Notes: generated by a model not told the origin, from the letters alone. Shown: positions 1 through 8,309, counted from the stretch's first letter. The stretch is 47,554 nucleotides of DNA from Sphingobacteriales bacterium (GCA_015654985.1 JAATFW010000084.1:1-47554); one strand, 5' to 3'. Numbers and translations: made by a program.

Positions 1-949
1 CCCCTGCAAGAAGAATATAAAGGCTTTCGTAGAACCAGCGCTTTCCGGCATTGGTAAAGAAGTGGGCCATAAAAACAGAGACGGACGGTACAACCAGCAG
101 GAAATGATAGATATTGTATTCCTTCTTCAGATAAAAAGAAAGGATAGCAAACACCAGCATAAATAACAGGACATAGTAAGCCTTCCGTACATGAACGTTG
201 CTGCGATAGAGCTTCTGCCTGAGCGTAAAAACGGATGAGATCAATATAAGAACAACAGGGATCAGAACGATATAGTCATAAAAATTCACATGGAAGCCGG
301 TGTTGAATTTGGTAGCCTGCGAGACCGTCAGAAAGAAGCTGTCAAGAGACCCATTCAAATAATAAAAGACACCAATGAAGAAGCAGACCGTAAAAAACCC
401 GATTAGTCCGGCTATCCATTCACGCCAGTTAAAGGGCCTGAAAATGATCAAAACGATCCATAGCAAAGGAAGCATTGCTATAAAAGGGAAATAAATGAGA
501 GTTCCCGCAGCGATGATCATTCCCAGATCAAACATTACCGGAAGCACGTGTTCTCTCCGGTAAATACTCAGAATCTTTTCCATCATCCATAAAATCAGAA
601 AATTTGCTACTAAGGCCGGATTGAGCGCTACAAAAGGCTCAAGCAAAGCTGTTGCTGTAACATACATCAGGGCAGGCATAAAAGAAGGCTTACCCAAAAG
701 GTTATAATTATTAACGATCCTGTTTAGCAATACTGCCTGGATCAGCACGATAATCATAGCATAAAAAACGTTGCTGAAAGGCGTAAAAAGATCATTGGGA
801 AGATGAACCGCTAAACCTGCATAAGGCTCAAATAAGGAGAAGCTCAAAGTTTCCGGCAAGCTGGTAAGAACGCCCGCCCGCAGTATAATGGCAATAACCA
901 CCAGGAAGATGAGATTAATGGGATTTAAACTTCTGAATTGATTGATCAT
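1..949 (-). CDS. DUF6427-family multi-pass membrane protein (3' end cut by window edge)
   Basis: An open reading frame runs on the minus strand from an ATG at 949 to the window edge, about 316 codons without a stop, so the C-terminus is missing. The translation begins MINQFRSLNPINLIFLVV and is almost wholly hydrophobic, with many predicted membrane spans (for example LIYFPFIAMLPLLWIVLIIF and YYVLLFMLVFAILSFYL) separated by short charged loops. It resembles the uncharacterised DUF6427 membrane proteins of Bacteroidota, which are often encoded near upp, as here. No catalytic motif is visible and I assign no function. Family recognition is from overall sequence character and context; the coding call itself is firm. 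Confidence 0.8.
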   Translation of the reverse strand, partial: MINQFRSLNPINLIFLVVIAIILRAGVLTSLPETLSFSLFEPYAGLAVHLPNDLFTPFSNVFYAMIIVLIQAVLLNRIVNNYNLLGKPSFMPALMYVTATALLEPFVALNPALVANFLILWMMEKILSIYRREHVLPVMFDLGMIIAAGTLIYFPFIAMLPLLWIVLIIFRPFNWREWIAGLIGFFTVCFFIGVFYYLNGSLDSFFLTVSQATKFNTGFHVNFYDYIVLIPVVLILISSVFTLRQKLYRSNVHVRKAYYVLLFMLVFAILSFYLKKEYNIYHFLLVVPSVSVFMAHFFTNAGKRWFYESLYILLAG

Positions 950-1131
950 ACCAGACGCAGTCTTTTTCAAAAGGCAATATTAGGATAAAAGTAGTGAATG
1001 CCGAAAATTAACTGCCTGTCTGCAATGGCAAGTGCGGCGGTGTTCGCACAGCAAAAGGCTGGTTTGATCGAAGATCTGCCTTCTCAAGAGATTTAGGCTG
1101 ACCGTTCGTAAATGGCAGGCTAATAGAAAAG

Positions 1132-1650
1132 CTACCGGAAAGAACTTCTGATCCTTTTCAACTGTTTAAGATGATGCTTAGTATGAATTTCCAGAAAGCG
1201 AAGCCACTCAATAGCATTAAGCATCCCGAGGCGCTGGTGCTTTATGCGTTGATATGGTGAACATTTAAGGGCTTTCGGCATCAGCTCTTTAAGTTTACCG
1301 GTAAACTTTATAAGATCATTTTTTGCATCTTCAAGTGTAATAGTCTTTACAATCGATGCAACATTCGGGGGTGCCTTCAATTTTCCGGGGGGGAACCTGC
1401 CAAAATATAAAATGAGGTGACTAATAAAAGAAGGACCTGAGCGCCGGGGCTGCTTCTTACCGTGAATACACCTTTCAACAGCAAGAAGACAGCGCATATT
1501 GACCTGAAGCATATGGCAGTACACTTCAGAACATGACCATCCCCCATCATGAGGTTTTCTGCAAAACTCTTCTTCCGAAAAGCTTTTCAAATTATCCTGG
1601 TATTTACCGATAGCATCAAGAATAGAACGTTCGCTTACCATTAAACTCAT
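1132..1650 (-). CDS. DinB-superfamily protein
   Basis: A 172-residue protein with the four-helix-bundle character of the DinB/YfiT superfamily: a helix-rich N-terminus with 'GGWSCSEVYCHMLQ' (a His near residue 47, where the family places its first metal ligand) and a C-terminal 'LEIHTKHHLKQLKRI' carrying the His cluster that completes the metal site. Members are metal-dependent, often thiol or small-molecule transferases or stress proteins; the substrate here is unknown. Its ATG overlaps the TGA of the upstream HAD gene (ATGA at 1647-1650), so the two are almost certainly co-transcribed and translationally coupled. Confidence 0.75.
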   Translation of the reverse strand: MSLMVSERSILDAIGKYQDNLKSFSEEEFCRKPHDGGWSCSEVYCHMLQVNMRCLLAVERCIHGKKQPRRSGPSFISHLILYFGRFPPGKLKAPPNVASIVKTITLEDAKNDLIKFTGKLKELMPKALKCSPYQRIKHQRLGMLNAIEWLRFLEIHTKHHLKQLKRIRSSFR

Positions 1651-2339
1651 AGTAAACTCATTAAATCCTGCAATTGTGTTATCTGTATTGTTACGATCTC
1701 AGGTCCGGGTTTATTGCCGGGATTAAAATAAATAGCATCCATGCCAAAATCCAGAGCTCCCTGAATGTCGGCTTCAAGACTGTCGCCTATCATTATACTT
1801 TCTTCTTTTTTTGCTCCCGCACCGTTAAGAGCGTACTCAAAAATCGCCTTATCGGGTTTATTAACACCAACATTTTCTGATATCACTACTGTTTCGAAGT
1901 ATTTTTCGAGTTCTGAAAGTTCTATTTTTACTGTAGTAGATTCCAGGAAACCATTAGAGATGAGATGAAGCATGTATTTACCCCGCAGATAGCTCAGGGT
2001 TTCGTGCACATGGGGAAACAAGTTGGTTTTTGTAGGGCAAATCCTCACATAATCATCTTCGAACGACAGGGGAATTGTTTCGGGCTCCAGTCCTAATTCG
2101 AGAAAAGTTGTTCTGAAACGGGTTTCCCTTAACTGATCCCTGGTGATTTTACCGCCATGATAATCGGCCCACAGTTTATGATTGTTCCTGGTATAGACTT
2201 CAATAAAGGTGTGGGGGCATGAAACGCCAAGTTGTTCGAGGGCATGTACATGATATAGCTCATGCAGGGTCTCTTCAGCATTCTTATCAAAATCCCATAA
2301 TGTATGATCGAGATCGAAAAAAATATGTTTGTATTTCAT
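1647..2339 (-). CDS. yjjG: YjjG-family noncanonical pyrimidine nucleotide phosphatase (HAD)
   Basis: A 230-residue HAD hydrolase. Motif I is FFDLDHTLWDF (DxD near residues 9-11), motif II is the ISNG segment near residue 127, the motif III Lys is in NKPDKAIFEYAL, and motif IV is MIGDSLEADIQGA. Length, the helical cap and the 'DLDHTLWDFDKNAEE' start match the YjjG family, 5'-nucleotidases that remove non-canonical or excess pyrimidine nucleoside monophosphates. It lies downstream of upp on the same strand, so both may act in pyrimidine nucleotide balance, though a 12-bp inverted repeat separates them. It overlaps the following DinB-like gene by 4 nt. Confidence 0.85.
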   Translation of the reverse strand: MKYKHIFFDLDHTLWDFDKNAEETLHELYHVHALEQLGVSCPHTFIEVYTRNNHKLWADYHGGKITRDQLRETRFRTTFLELGLEPETIPLSFEDDYVRICPTKTNLFPHVHETLSYLRGKYMLHLISNGFLESTTVKIELSELEKYFETVVISENVGVNKPDKAIFEYALNGAGAKKEESIMIGDSLEADIQGALDFGMDAIYFNPGNKPGPEIVTIQITQLQDLMSLL

Positions 2340-2352
2340 ACCACTGTTAAAC

Positions 2353-2384
2353 TATACGTAATAAGTTGTAAGTTATTACGTATA
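2353..2384. repeat. 12-bp perfect inverted repeat between upp and yjjG
   Basis: TATACGTAATAA (2353-2364) and TTATTACGTATA (2373-2384) are exact reverse complements around an 8-nt loop. The hairpin is AT-rich with no following T tract, so it is a weak candidate for an intrinsic terminator. Related words (TTAATTACGTATAAC and AACTTATTAC) recur at 5331-5360 behind uvrB, which suggests a dispersed intergenic element rather than a gene-specific signal. Confidence 0.6.
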
Positions 2385-2445
2385 AACCGCCTGAAATTCT
2401 TTGTTTTATAAAAATATCACAAGTCGTTTTATCTTTAACTTAACG

Positions 2446-3087
2446 CTAGTCTTTTATGCCAAAAGCCAGATCCCCTGCATCGCCCAGCCCGGGAACAATA
2501 TAGGCCTTCGTGGTCATTTCTTCATCAACAGCGCCGAGCCACAATTTTGCTTTAGGCAGATTGGCTTTTACATAGGCCACACCCTCCGTACTGGCTATCA
2601 CTGAAACGATATGTAACTGGCGGATCTTATACTGTGTGAGCAATTCCTTACAGCTTAAAACGATACTTCTTCCTGTGGCAAGCATGGTATCTGCAAGGAT
2701 AACCACCTTATCGTTAAGATCGGGAGAGGTGACATATTCCTTCTGGATTATAAATCCGTCGCCTTTTGTTGTTTTCCGGTAGGCGGCAATAAAGGCTGAA
2801 TCTGCCTTGTCAAAATAATTAAGCAGTCCCTGATGGAGAGGTAAACCTGCCCGCAGAATAGTTGCCAGCACAGGCTGCTCTTCAAGAACAGCAATTGGGG
2901 CTGTTCCCAGCGGAGTTTCGAATTCAGTATCGATGTAACTGAGCGTTTTACTGATTTCGTATGCAAAGATCTCCCCTAAACGCTCCAGGTTCTTCCGGAA
3001 ACGCATGCTATCCTGCTGAATCTGGGCATCGCGTAATTCGGCGAGAAAATTATTTCCGATAGAAGAAGTATTATTCAAAATAAACAT
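2446..3087 (-). CDS. upp: Uracil phosphoribosyltransferase
   Basis: A 213-residue cytoplasmic type I phosphoribosyltransferase that makes UMP from uracil and PRPP in pyrimidine salvage. The PRPP loop is VVILADTMLATGRSIV, the Bacteroidota form of the canonical DPMLATGGS loop. The hood segment LATILRAGLPLHQGLLNYF and the C-terminal uracil-binding VPGLGDAGDLAFG are both present, and the length is normal for the family (about 208-217). The start MFILNNTSSIGNNF is the usual one for Bacteroidota Upp. The ATG lies only 7 nt from a candidate -7 box, so the transcript may be leaderless. Confidence 0.95.
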   Translation of the reverse strand: MFILNNTSSIGNNFLAELRDAQIQQDSMRFRKNLERLGEIFAYEISKTLSYIDTEFETPLGTAPIAVLEEQPVLATILRAGLPLHQGLLNYFDKADSAFIAAYRKTTKGDGFIIQKEYVTSPDLNDKVVILADTMLATGRSIVLSCKELLTQYKIRQLHIVSVIASTEGVAYVKANLPKAKLWLGAVDEEMTTKAYIVPGLGDAGDLAFGIKD

Positions 3088-3094
3088 AGTATGC

Positions 3095-3125
3095 TAAAAT
3101 TAATCATTTCAATTATCAAGCGCAA
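3095..3125 (-). promoter_or_regulatory. Candidate upp promoter
   Basis: Read on the minus strand, TTG (3125-3123) is followed after 20 nt by TAATTTTA (3102-3095). That is one mismatch from the Bacteroidota TAnnTTTG -7 box at a typical spacing. It ends 7 nt before the upp ATG, which would put transcription start at or very near the start codon. Confidence 0.45.
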
Positions 3126-3264
3126 TATTCGGGGAATGTTATTTACAATTAAAGAAAAATAAACTAAACAGCAAAGATGTTCGTTTCTACAACAAAAGGG
3201 TGCCATCCTTCCTTTTTATTCCGGCAGATGACACTTGTCTGAGAGAAGAGCGACCCGATTTCAC

Positions 3265-3272
3265 TATCTTTG
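3265..3272 (+). promoter_or_regulatory. -7 box of uvrB (TATCTTTG)
   Basis: TATCTTTG is an exact match to the Bacteroidota TAnnTTTG box. It ends 6 nt before the ATG at 3279. I see no good TTTG -33 element at normal spacing, so the promoter call rests on the -7 box and its position. A TTG codon inside the box (3270) opens the same frame but is an unlikely start. Confidence 0.5.
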
Positions 3273-3278
3273 AAACTA

Positions 3279-5306
3279 ATGGATTTTAAAATAATATCTG
3301 ATTATCAACCTACCGGGGATCAGCCTGAGGCAATCAGGCAACTTGTTGAGGGAGTGGAAAATAATGAAAATTATCAAACGCTTCTTGGAGTTACCGGTTC
3401 AGGAAAAACTTTTACCATTGCCAATGTTATACAGCAAACGCAAAAACCCACACTGGTCTTAAGCCATAATAAAACCCTGGCCGCCCAGTTATACGGAGAG
3501 TTTAAGCAATTTTTTCCTGAAAATGCTGTAAACTATTTCGTTTCCTATTATGACTATTATCAGCCTGAGGCTTACATTGCTACTACAAACACGTATATAG
3601 AGAAGGACCTGCAGATTAACGATGAAATTGAAAAACTTCGTCTCCGCACTACCTCCTCGCTCATGTCGGGAAGAAGGGACATTATTGTCGTTTCTTCTAT
3701 TTCCTGCATTTACGGCATGGGAAATCCCGAAGATTTCTATAATTCGGTTTTCCGCTTTGCGGTTGGCACAAAAATAAGCAGGAATGCTTTCCTGCACCGC
3801 CTTGTAGAGATCCTGTACTCCAGAACGACACTCGATTTCAGAAGAGGGACTTTCAGGGTGAAGGGCGATACCGTAGATATTTATCCGGCTTACCTTGACA
3901 ATGCATACAGGGTTTCTTTTTTCGGTGATGATATTGAAGAATTAACTGTTATTGATCCGGCAACAGGCAAAACACTGGAGAAAATGACACATATGGTTGT
4001 TTATCCGGCGAATTTGTTTGTTACACCACGCGAACGTTTCAATAAATCGGTCTGGGCCATACAGGAAGAACTCGAAACCCGTAAGCAGCAGTTAATTGGC
4101 GAACAGCGTTTCCTGGAAGCCAAACGCCTTGAAGAAAGGGTAAATTACGACCTGGAAATGATGCGGGAGCTCGGTTATTGCAGCGGAATTGAAAATTACT
4201 CACGTTTTTTTGACGGCCGTACACCGGGAATGAGGCCTTTCTGCCTGCTCGATTATTTCCCCGATGATTACCTGATGGTAATTGATGAGAGCCATGTTAC
4301 CGTTCCGCAGGTACGCGCCATGTATGGGGGCGACCGTTCAAGGAAACTATCGCTGGTAGAATATGGATTCCGGCTGCCGGCTGCCCTGGACAACAGGCCC
4401 CTGAATTTCGACGAGTTCGAGCGGCTTGCCCCACAGACCATTTATGTAAGCGCCACTCCCGGAGATTACGAACTTGAAAAATCGGGCGGCGTGGTGGTCG
4501 AACAGGTGATCAGGCCTACAGGGCTTCTCGATCCGGTGATCGAAATAAGGCCTGTTATTAACCAGGTGGACGACCTTTTGGAAGAAATTGACCAGACTGT
4601 TAAAATGGGAGACCGGATACTGGTGACCACTCTTACCAAACGTATGGCCGAAGAACTGACGAAATATATGGACAGACTGGGGATCAGGGTACGGTACATT
4701 CACTCTGAAGTAAAAACACTGGAGCGGGTTGAAATACTACGGGGGCTCCGGCTGGGGGAATTTGACGTACTGATAGGGATTAACCTGCTGAGGGAAGGGC
4801 TTGATTTGCCGGAAGTATCTTTTGTAGCGATCCTGGATGCTGACAAAGAAGGATTTCTCCGTTCTGAACGTTCCCTCATTCAAACAATCGGACGTGCTGC
4901 AAGAAATGACAGGGGAAGGGTTATTATGTATGCTGACAAGATCACTGAAAGTATGCGTATAACGATTGAGGAAACGAACCGGCGGCGTGAAAAGCAGATG
5001 AAATATAACGAAGAGCATGGAATTACACCACGTACTATCGGGAAATCAAGAGAGGCTATCATGGAGCAGACGTCTGTTGTCGACTTTAAAGGCGGCGTTC
5101 AGAAAGTATATGTAGGAAATGATGAGATGAACACGATCGCTGCCGACCCGATCGTTCAGTACATGAGTAAGCCGGAGCTTAAAAAGGCCATTGAAAAAAC
5201 CAAAAAGGATATGCTTGCGGCTGCAAAGGACATGGACTTCCTGATGGCGGCTAAATTAAGGGATGAAATGTTTGCACTGGAAAAAGCAATGGAAGGAAGG
5301 GACTAA
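3279..5306 (+). CDS. uvrB: Excinuclease ABC subunit B
   Basis: UvrB is the damage-verifying helicase-like subunit of nucleotide excision repair; it is loaded by UvrA and recruits UvrC. From the ATG at 3279 it is 675 residues, normal for the family. Walker A GVTGSGKT is at residues 37-44, the beta-hairpin YFVSYYDYYQPEAY follows, the Walker B/DEAD-like IDESH is near residue 335, the helicase C-terminal domain contains INLLREGLDLPEV and QTIGRAARN, and a UVR domain (AAAKDMDFLMAAKLRDEMFALEKAM region) closes the protein for UvrC contact. The frame also opens at a TTG at 3270, but family alignment starts at MDFKIISDYQPTGDQP. Confidence 0.97.
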   Translation: MDFKIISDYQPTGDQPEAIRQLVEGVENNENYQTLLGVTGSGKTFTIANVIQQTQKPTLVLSHNKTLAAQLYGEFKQFFPENAVNYFVSYYDYYQPEAYIATTNTYIEKDLQINDEIEKLRLRTTSSLMSGRRDIIVVSSISCIYGMGNPEDFYNSVFRFAVGTKISRNAFLHRLVEILYSRTTLDFRRGTFRVKGDTVDIYPAYLDNAYRVSFFGDDIEELTVIDPATGKTLEKMTHMVVYPANLFVTPRERFNKSVWAIQEELETRKQQLIGEQRFLEAKRLEERVNYDLEMMRELGYCSGIENYSRFFDGRTPGMRPFCLLDYFPDDYLMVIDESHVTVPQVRAMYGGDRSRKLSLVEYGFRLPAALDNRPLNFDEFERLAPQTIYVSATPGDYELEKSGGVVVEQVIRPTGLLDPVIEIRPVINQVDDLLEEIDQTVKMGDRILVTTLTKRMAEELTKYMDRLGIRVRYIHSEVKTLERVEILRGLRLGEFDVLIGINLLREGLDLPEVSFVAILDADKEGFLRSERSLIQTIGRAARNDRGRVIMYADKITESMRITIEETNRRREKQMKYNEEHGITPRTIGKSREAIMEQTSVVDFKGGVQKVYVGNDEMNTIAADPIVQYMSKPELKKAIEKTKKDMLAAAKDMDFLMAAKLRDEMFALEKAMEGRD

Positions 5307-5321
5307 ATTTTAACCCGATTT

Positions 5322-5403
5322 ATACTTGCAACTTAATTACGTATAACTATAACTTATTACATAACTTGCAACTCACACCCTTCAACTTTGAACTTTCAAC
5401 TTA
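5322..5403. repeat. Intergenic direct repeats behind uvrB
   Basis: ACTTGCAACT occurs at 5324-5333 and 5364-5373, exactly 40 nt apart, enclosing TTAATTACGTATAACTATAA-type sequence related to the 2353-2384 hairpin. It is followed by CAACTTTGAACTTTCAACTT (5384-5403), a short tandem of a (G)AACTTTC-like unit. The reverse complement of that unit (GTTGAAAGTT) appears at 5968-5990 on the far side of the ywbE-DUF4834 pair. Confidence 0.5.
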
Positions 5404-5408
5404 TTATT

Positions 5409-5609
5409 ATGAGCGGACAGAACAGAAACGATATATATCCCGGCCTTGAGGTCGAAATTATTCTTAAGAAAGATCAGCGCACGGGGAAACGCACCAGGGG
5501 GATTGTTAAAGATCTCCTCACGAGCTCTTCTTTTCATTCAAGAGGCATTAAAGTAAGGCTTGAGGACGGCCAGATCGGGCGCGTTACCGAAATTATAGAG
5601 GAGGAATAA
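5409..5609 (+). CDS. ywbE: YwbE family protein
   Basis: A 66-residue protein, MSGQNRNDIYPGLEVEIILK onward, with LTSSSFHSRGIKVRLEDGQIGRV. This is the full pattern of the YwbE (DUF2196) family: a small SH3/KOW-like beta barrel of unknown role found in Bacillota and Bacteroidota. The ATG at 5409 matches family starts. A longer frame from a TTG at 5388 would add seven residues encoded by the simple intergenic repeat and is rejected. It sits between uvrB and a DUF4834 gene on the same strand. Confidence 0.88.
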   Translation: MSGQNRNDIYPGLEVEIILKKDQRTGKRTRGIVKDLLTSSSFHSRGIKVRLEDGQIGRVTEIIEEE

Positions 5610-5645
5610 CGATCTGTAATTTTCATCGAATTGTAAATGTTACTT

Positions 5646-5653
5646 TACATTTG
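5646..5653 (+). promoter_or_regulatory. Candidate -7 box (TACATTTG) for the DUF4834 gene
   Basis: TACATTTG matches TAnnTTTG exactly and lies 48 nt upstream of the ATG at 5702. The only -33 candidate at about 21 nt spacing is a TTTC, so the assignment is tentative. Confidence 0.35.
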
Positions 5654-5701
5654 TAATATTTCCGGACTTAATTCGTCATATTTGTGTATTTTAATTAACG
5701 C

Positions 5702-5962
5702 ATGGCATTACTTAAATTCCTGTTTATAACAATTTGTATCCTCTGGCTGATAAAAATGATCGTCCGCCTGCTGCTGCCTCTTTTGTTTCAGAAGATAGTT
5801 AATAAAGCACAGGATCAGGTCAATAATCAATACCGGCAGCCACGAAATCCAAACCGGCAGCCTGCCGGTAAGATCAGTATCGACTATATCCCGCCCAAGG
5901 ATAAAGAAGCCCGTGCTGCTGATAAAGCAGGGGATTTTGTGGATTTTGAGGAGATAAAGTAG
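5702..5962 (+). CDS. DUF4834 family small membrane-anchored protein
   Basis: An 86-residue protein with one N-terminal membrane helix (LLKFLFITICILWLIKMIV, roughly residues 3-28), a polar linker (NNQYRQPRNPNRQPAGK) and the conserved acidic tail ISIDYIPPKDKE...GDFVDFEEIK. This is the signature of DUF4834, a Bacteroidota-only family of unknown function. The tail probably lies in the cytoplasm, judged by the basic residues after the helix; this is inference. Confidence 0.85.
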   Translation: MALLKFLFITICILWLIKMIVRLLLPLLFQKIVNKAQDQVNNQYRQPRNPNRQPAGKISIDYIPPKDKEARAADKAGDFVDFEEIK

Positions 5963-6112
5963 TTTGGGAGTTGAAAGTTGCGGGTTGAAGGTTCAAAGGT
6001 GAAAGCAGAAGGCTAAAAGCAGAAAGGTGAAAGCTAAAAGCGAAGAGCTAAAAGTCCGGACTGAAAGTTGTGGTTTGAAAAGGGCAAACAGTAACACTAT
6101 CTTATAAAATAC
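5963..6112. repeat. Purine-rich degenerate simple repeat between convergent genes
   Basis: The 150-nt gap is mostly iterations of GAAAGTTG / GGTGAAAG / GCTAAAAG; GCTAAAAG occurs at 6012, 6033 and 6047. A 10-bp palindrome AGTCCGGACT is at 6053-6062. No gene or clear terminator is seen. The first units (GAGTTGAAAGTTG) are the reverse complement of the CAACTTTC units at 5384-5403. Confidence 0.55.
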
Positions 6113-8122
6113 CTATCTTATAATCAGGACCCATCCTTTGTATGATTCTGGCCTGAGCCGTGGTTTGGGTGTTATGACATAATAATAAACTCCAGGAGGT
6201 AAATCGCGGCCCTCAAATTTTCCATCCCAGGGTTTTAAATAACCTGTTTCAGATAACACCAGCGAACCATACCGGTTATATACTTTTACATCGGATTGGG
6301 AATATGAGGAGAGAGCTTCTATATTCCAGGTATCGTTCATTCCGTCGCCATTCGGTGAAAAGGTATTCGGGATCACAAGCTTTTTGAAAACCTTTACAAA
6401 GACTTCATCGGTTGAACTGCTGCAGCCTGTATTAGAAACTGCGTTCAGGGTATAGGTGATATCGTCAGAAGGACTAACTTTTGGGGTTAATGACAGGGGG
6501 TTATCCATATGATCGGATGGGCTCCAGAAATAGCTGAAACCGGGTGATCCTTTCGCCGTTCCTTCAAGAACTATAGAGTCGCCTTCTATGATAGATTTAT
6601 CAGGGCCTGCATTTGCAATGGCAGGATTAAGAACGGTTACTGTAACGTCATCTGTAACCGTGCAGCTTCCGTCGGAAACATAAACGGTATAAACGGTGGT
6701 TTTATCAGGACTGGCTACAGGATCGGAACTTTCCGGGTCAGACAGCCCCGCAACGGGCAGCCACTTATAGCTGCTTCCTCCCTGTGCATGCAGAACAGTG
6801 CTGGTGCCTGAACAGATCACGGCATCTTCTCCGGCCTCTGCTACCGGCGGAGGGTTTACAGCAACTGTGGTTTGCCCGGACTGCTGGCATCCGGAGGCTG
6901 ACGTGACCACCACGTGATACACTCCGGCTGCTGATGCATCTATATTTTTCAGGACAGGGGAACGCTCTGAGGAGGTGAATCCGCCGGGACCTGTCCAGGA
7001 ATACGTGCCTCCGTCGGTGGCGGTTAAAATAAGATTGTTTCCATAACACACGGGGCTGTTGCTTTGAACGGCAGGGACAGGCTTAGGGTTAACAATTATT
7101 GAAAAAATACCCGAATTTACCCTGCATTTTTCAGAATCGAACACTAAACGTTCGCCCACGGCCAGCCTGTATAAATAAGTGCCCGGAGAAGCATTTGCAA
7201 CAGATATGGTAAATTGCTTTGTTGTTTCACCCTGTATATCCTGCCACGAAAGCCCGTCAAATATCTGCCATTGCATAAGAGGATCAATAAATTCGCTGGA
7301 GATATCAGCGGAGAGAGGTACAGTAATATCTTCGCCCTCACAGAATTTAGCGGTATTATTAAAAAGTATACCTGTAACTTTTACATCGGGCCCGCAAGGC
7401 CTGAACGTTATATCATCAAGTGCAATATCATTTCCGCGCCCACCAGGTCCATTATTTCTTATGATCAGAACGACGTCCTGAACGTTAACAGGAGTGGTAA
7501 AATAGAAACCATATTGTTTCCACTCAGGAGTGCTGCTTTGTGGAATACTCCCTGTATTGTATTCATTATCTATAAGCATGCCATCGGTTGTTTGGACCCT
7601 GAAAGTAATATCGGGCTTTAAGCCATCATAACCTGTTAACAGGTTCATTACCCATGCAGCGGCTTCATATTTAGTACCGGGACAAAGTCCGGTAATTTTT
7701 ACCCTGTAAAACTCTCCGGGGGTTTCGGAGGCGTTTACTACCATCATATATCCGTTGGCATCGCCGGGCGTATGATCTACTGTAGTAAACCAATTTTGGT
7801 TCATACCGCCGGTACTGCTGGCTATGGAATAATAGCCGTCATCCGACGAGTTTGTAGAAAACAAATAACTTGTTATTCCGGCATCCAGCGGACCTCCGCG
7901 CGATGAAGTTCCTGAACCGAAATCTATATTTACAATCGGGTCACCCAGACTGCCGGTACAAAGTTGGGATTGGGCCGGTAATGAGCCAGGCAGTAAACAT
8001 CCTGCGATGATTATCAATTGATTAAGTCCCCGCCCCTTAGGCCTTAATATTTCCAGACTCCTTTTTAAAAGCGTGAGATTACATAGTATACACCAATCAC
8101 CAAAAAAGACACGAATAGTCAT
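6113..8122 (-). CDS. Secreted multidomain adhesin-like protein with T9SS type B sorting domain
   Basis: A large exported protein. A signal-like segment (LNQLIIIAGCLLPGSLPAQ) is followed by an N-terminal beta-sandwich region rich in GxxY/F (carbohydrate-binding-like), then Ig/PKD-like repeats with SPVCYGNNLILTATDGGTYS and CSGTSTVLHAQGGSSYKW. The last ~87 residues are the gliding-motility-associated CHU_C domain, beginning VIPNTFSPNGDGMND and ending GWVLIIR, which directs export by the type IX secretion system and cell-surface attachment. The frame opens at a TTG at 8140; the first ATG is at 8122 (MTIRVFFGDWC), and either gives an unusually long pre-signal segment, so the true start may be a non-ATG codon further in. 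Ligand unknown. Confidence 0.85.
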   Translation of the reverse strand: MTIRVFFGDWCILCNLTLLKRSLEILRPKGRGLNQLIIIAGCLLPGSLPAQSQLCTGSLGDPIVNIDFGSGTSSRGGPLDAGITSYLFSTNSSDDGYYSIASSTGGMNQNWFTTVDHTPGDANGYMMVVNASETPGEFYRVKITGLCPGTKYEAAAWVMNLLTGYDGLKPDITFRVQTTDGMLIDNEYNTGSIPQSSTPEWKQYGFYFTTPVNVQDVVLIIRNNGPGGRGNDIALDDITFRPCGPDVKVTGILFNNTAKFCEGEDITVPLSADISSEFIDPLMQWQIFDGLSWQDIQGETTKQFTISVANASPGTYLYRLAVGERLVFDSEKCRVNSGIFSIIVNPKPVPAVQSNSPVCYGNNLILTATDGGTYSWTGPGGFTSSERSPVLKNIDASAAGVYHVVVTSASGCQQSGQTTVAVNPPPVAEAGEDAVICSGTSTVLHAQGGSSYKWLPVAGLSDPESSDPVASPDKTTVYTVYVSDGSCTVTDDVTVTVLNPAIANAGPDKSIIEGDSIVLEGTAKGSPGFSYFWSPSDHMDNPLSLTPKVSPSDDITYTLNAVSNTGCSSSTDEVFVKVFKKLVIPNTFSPNGDGMNDTWNIEALSSYSQSDVKVYNRYGSLVLSETGYLKPWDGKFEGRDLPPGVYYYVITPKPRLRPESYKGWVLIIR

Positions 8123-8148
8123 TATAATAAACGCTTTCAAACTAAGAT

Positions 8149-8282
8149 AAAATGTTTTATAAGCACTTTTACAGAAACATCATATAAAACATTTTTTTAT
8201 CGGTTTTTCATCTTCCTTTGAAGAACAATTTTACAGATGAAAAATTGAAGAAAGATAAACAAGAATTTACAGAAACATCATA
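8149..8282. repeat. Nested inverted and direct repeats upstream of the YfhO region
   Basis: AAAATGTTTTAT (8149-8160) and ATAAAACATTTT (8184-8195) form a perfect 12-bp inverted repeat with a 23-nt spacer. That spacer holds the first copy of TTTACAGAAACATCATA (8168-8184); an identical 17-mer recurs at 8266-8282. Partial copies (TTTTACAG) lie at 8229-8236 and in the 8328 region. The stretch sits between the divergently read T9SS protein and the YfhO gene and could hold operators for either. Confidence 0.55.
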
Positions 8283-8285
8283 GTT

Positions 8286-8293
8286 TATTTTTG
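8286..8293 (+). promoter_or_regulatory. Candidate -7 box (TATTTTTG) for the small ORF and YfhO gene
   Basis: TATTTTTG matches TAnnTTTG exactly, starting 4 nt after the second 17-nt direct repeat and ending 16 nt before the ATG of a 42-codon ORF. No convincing -33 element is visible. Confidence 0.4.
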
Positions 8294-8309
8294 GGGATTC
8301 GTAGCATTT

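Noticed and set aside
1038-1049. GTGTTCGCACAG resembling the PUL operator
   Set aside because: It lacks the GTGTnCGnnCAC spacing, is not next to a -7 box, and lies upstream of an unrelated membrane gene.
1025-1096. 23-codon ORF (MASAAVFAQQKAG...) in the gap 950-1131
   Set aside because: Short, no promoter or family signal; the gap shows nothing else I can support.
3270-3278. TTG start adding three residues to UvrB
   Set aside because: It lies inside the TATCTTTG box, and family alignment starts at the ATG at 3279.
7179-7621. Plus-strand ORFs within the T9SS protein gene
   Set aside because: Shadows of the minus-strand coding frame with no recognisable family and unlikely composition.
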